Assembly: GCA_026710565.1 (NCBI GenBank)
Contig: JAPOQV010000230.1
Location: 1 to 23,259 of the forward strand
Origin: Spirochaetaceae bacterium
Lineage (GTDB): Bacteria > Spirochaetota > Spirochaetia > SZUA-6 > Bin103
Direction: 5' to 3'
Length of the DNA stretch: 23,259 nucleotides
Part shown: one piece after another, positions 22,591 through 23,259 of the stretch
Position numbering within the stretch: the stretch's first letter is position 1
Layout: each line of letters starts with the position of its first letter
The notes under the pieces: model-generated
Seen by the model: the letters and a program-made list of their open reading frames with translations, nothing else
The model's database searches: none
What the model was told of the DNA's origin: nothing
Program-made: the position numbers and the translations under genes

Positions 22591-23259
22591 ATGCTGAGTG
22601 CGGATCAGCGCGCCTACTTCGATGCTTTCGGCTTCATCGTGCTGCGCAACCTGTTCTCCCGCGGGCAGATGGATCGCATCATCGCCGCCTCCGAGGGGCT
22701 CTGGGTGGGCGAGCTCGCCGCGGGGACCGACAGCACGCGGTACCAGACGTTCCCGAACTTCGTCGAGCGCAGCCCCCACCTGATGTGGCTGATCGACGAC
22801 GACCGAACCCACGGGGCGGCCGCCGACCTTCTCGGCGAGCAGCTCGTCTGGGTCGGATCCGAGGGCAACCGAGGCTTCGCGGACCTGCACGGCGGGCTTC
22901 CCTGGCATGCCGACCGCCCCGGGCGCGACGAGCTGACATACCCGCGGGTCAAGATGATGCTGTACCTGGACGCGATGAGCGGCGCGAACGGGGCGCTGCG
23001 CGTGATCCCGGGCTCGCACCGCTCGCCGCTGCACGACTCGTTGCTGCCGTTCTACGCCAGCCGCAAGCCGAAGGAGCCGCGCTACTTCGGCTTGCGGGGC
23101 GCCGATGTCCCGTGCCACGTGGTCGCAACCGAACCGGGCGATCTGCTCGTCTTCCACCACTCGCTGTTCCAGGCCGCGTTCGCCGCCGCCCGCCCCGCCC
23201 GGCGCCACCTGGCGCTCACGTACGCCGCCGCGCCGCGCGGCTACCTGCCGGGCGCTCGC
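22591..23259 (+). CDS. Phytanoyl-CoA dioxygenase (PhyH) family protein, 3' end outside window
   Basis: The 223 codons seen are open to the window edge. The fold is PhyH-type non-haem iron, 2-oxoglutarate oxygenase: the N-terminal FDAFGFIVLRNLF, WHADRPG giving H106 and D108, RVKMMLYLDAMSGANGALRVIPGSH (119-143) and EPGDLLVFHHSLFQAAF (181-197). When the R205-H-L-A-L-T-Y strand is aligned with the human PHYH Arg275 strand, the distal iron ligand position (His264 there) falls on Q194. H189 or H190 might substitute. The substrate is unknown; the family hydroxylates diverse small molecules. The start ATG at 22591 has no clear Shine-Dalgarno. Confidence 0.85.
   Translation, partial: MLSADQRAYFDAFGFIVLRNLFSRGQMDRIIAASEGLWVGELAAGTDSTRYQTFPNFVERSPHLMWLIDDDRTHGAAADLLGEQLVWVGSEGNRGFADLHGGLPWHADRPGRDELTYPRVKMMLYLDAMSGANGALRVIPGSHRSPLHDSLLPFYASRKPKEPRYFGLRGADVPCHVVATEPGDLLVFHHSLFQAAFAAARPARRHLALTYAAAPRGYLPGAR

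Noticed and set aside
22583..22597. Four-codon ATG...TGA mini-ORF overlapping the PhyH start
   Set aside because: It has no Shine-Dalgarno and results from a short ATGCTG direct repeat; too short to distinguish from chance.

Overview
The window is a high-GC (roughly 70 percent by eye), densely coded chromosomal segment of a Gram-negative-type bacterium. The evidence for two membranes is a beta-barrel outer-membrane protein ending in Phe, a LolA-like periplasmic protein and LolCDE/MacB-type transporters. The mix of an acidic-leader barrel protein, FtsX-type permeases, a GH42-like protein, a PhyH-like oxygenase and an acyl-activating fusion would fit an uncultured environmental lineage; a high-GC spirochaete is my weak guess, made from general resemblance only. 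I saw no tRNA, rRNA, CRISPR array, insertion sequence or prophage.

Layout from left to right. (1) 1-5320 (+): addB (cut by the window edge) and addA overlap by 13 nt and encode the AddAB recombination helicase-nuclease. (2) 5482-5982 (+): a small unrecognised secreted protein with a His-rich internal repeat. (3) 11704 down to 5968 (-): a five-gene, mostly overlapping operon with an ABC ATPase, two FtsX-family permeases, a LolA-like periplasmic carrier and a beta-barrel protein. It is a plausible inner-to-outer-membrane lipid or lipoprotein route. The second permease is broken by a frameshift inside an abnormal G/C homopolymer block, more likely a sequence error than a dead gene. (4) 13888-11780 (-): a GH42-like protein whose expected acid/base Glu is Gly. 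(5) 13986-15029 (+): ada, alkylation repair sensor and methyltransferase. (6) 15097-15993 (+): an endonuclease/exonuclease/phosphatase-family protein of lower GC. (7) 19762 down to 16039 (-): an operon of a TIM-barrel sugar isomerase-like protein, acpS, and an 828-residue AMP-ligase/ACP/acyltransferase fusion. The PPTase sits next to a protein carrying its own carrier domain. (8) 20043-21095 (+): a cytoplasmic beta-propeller protein resembling GH43/GH32-type folds. (9) 22449 down to 21173 (-): a HAD phosphatase and a GNAT acetyltransferase. (10) 22591 to the end (+): a PhyH-family protein cut by the window edge.

The most notable non-coding signals are two short direct-repeat arrays. Three TGAACG copies at an exact 11-nt period lie just upstream of the ABC operon. 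Three GTGATA copies at an exact 17-nt period lie in the AT-richer gap between the isomerase and the propeller gene. No transcriptional regulator other than Ada is encoded here, so whatever binds them would lie elsewhere.
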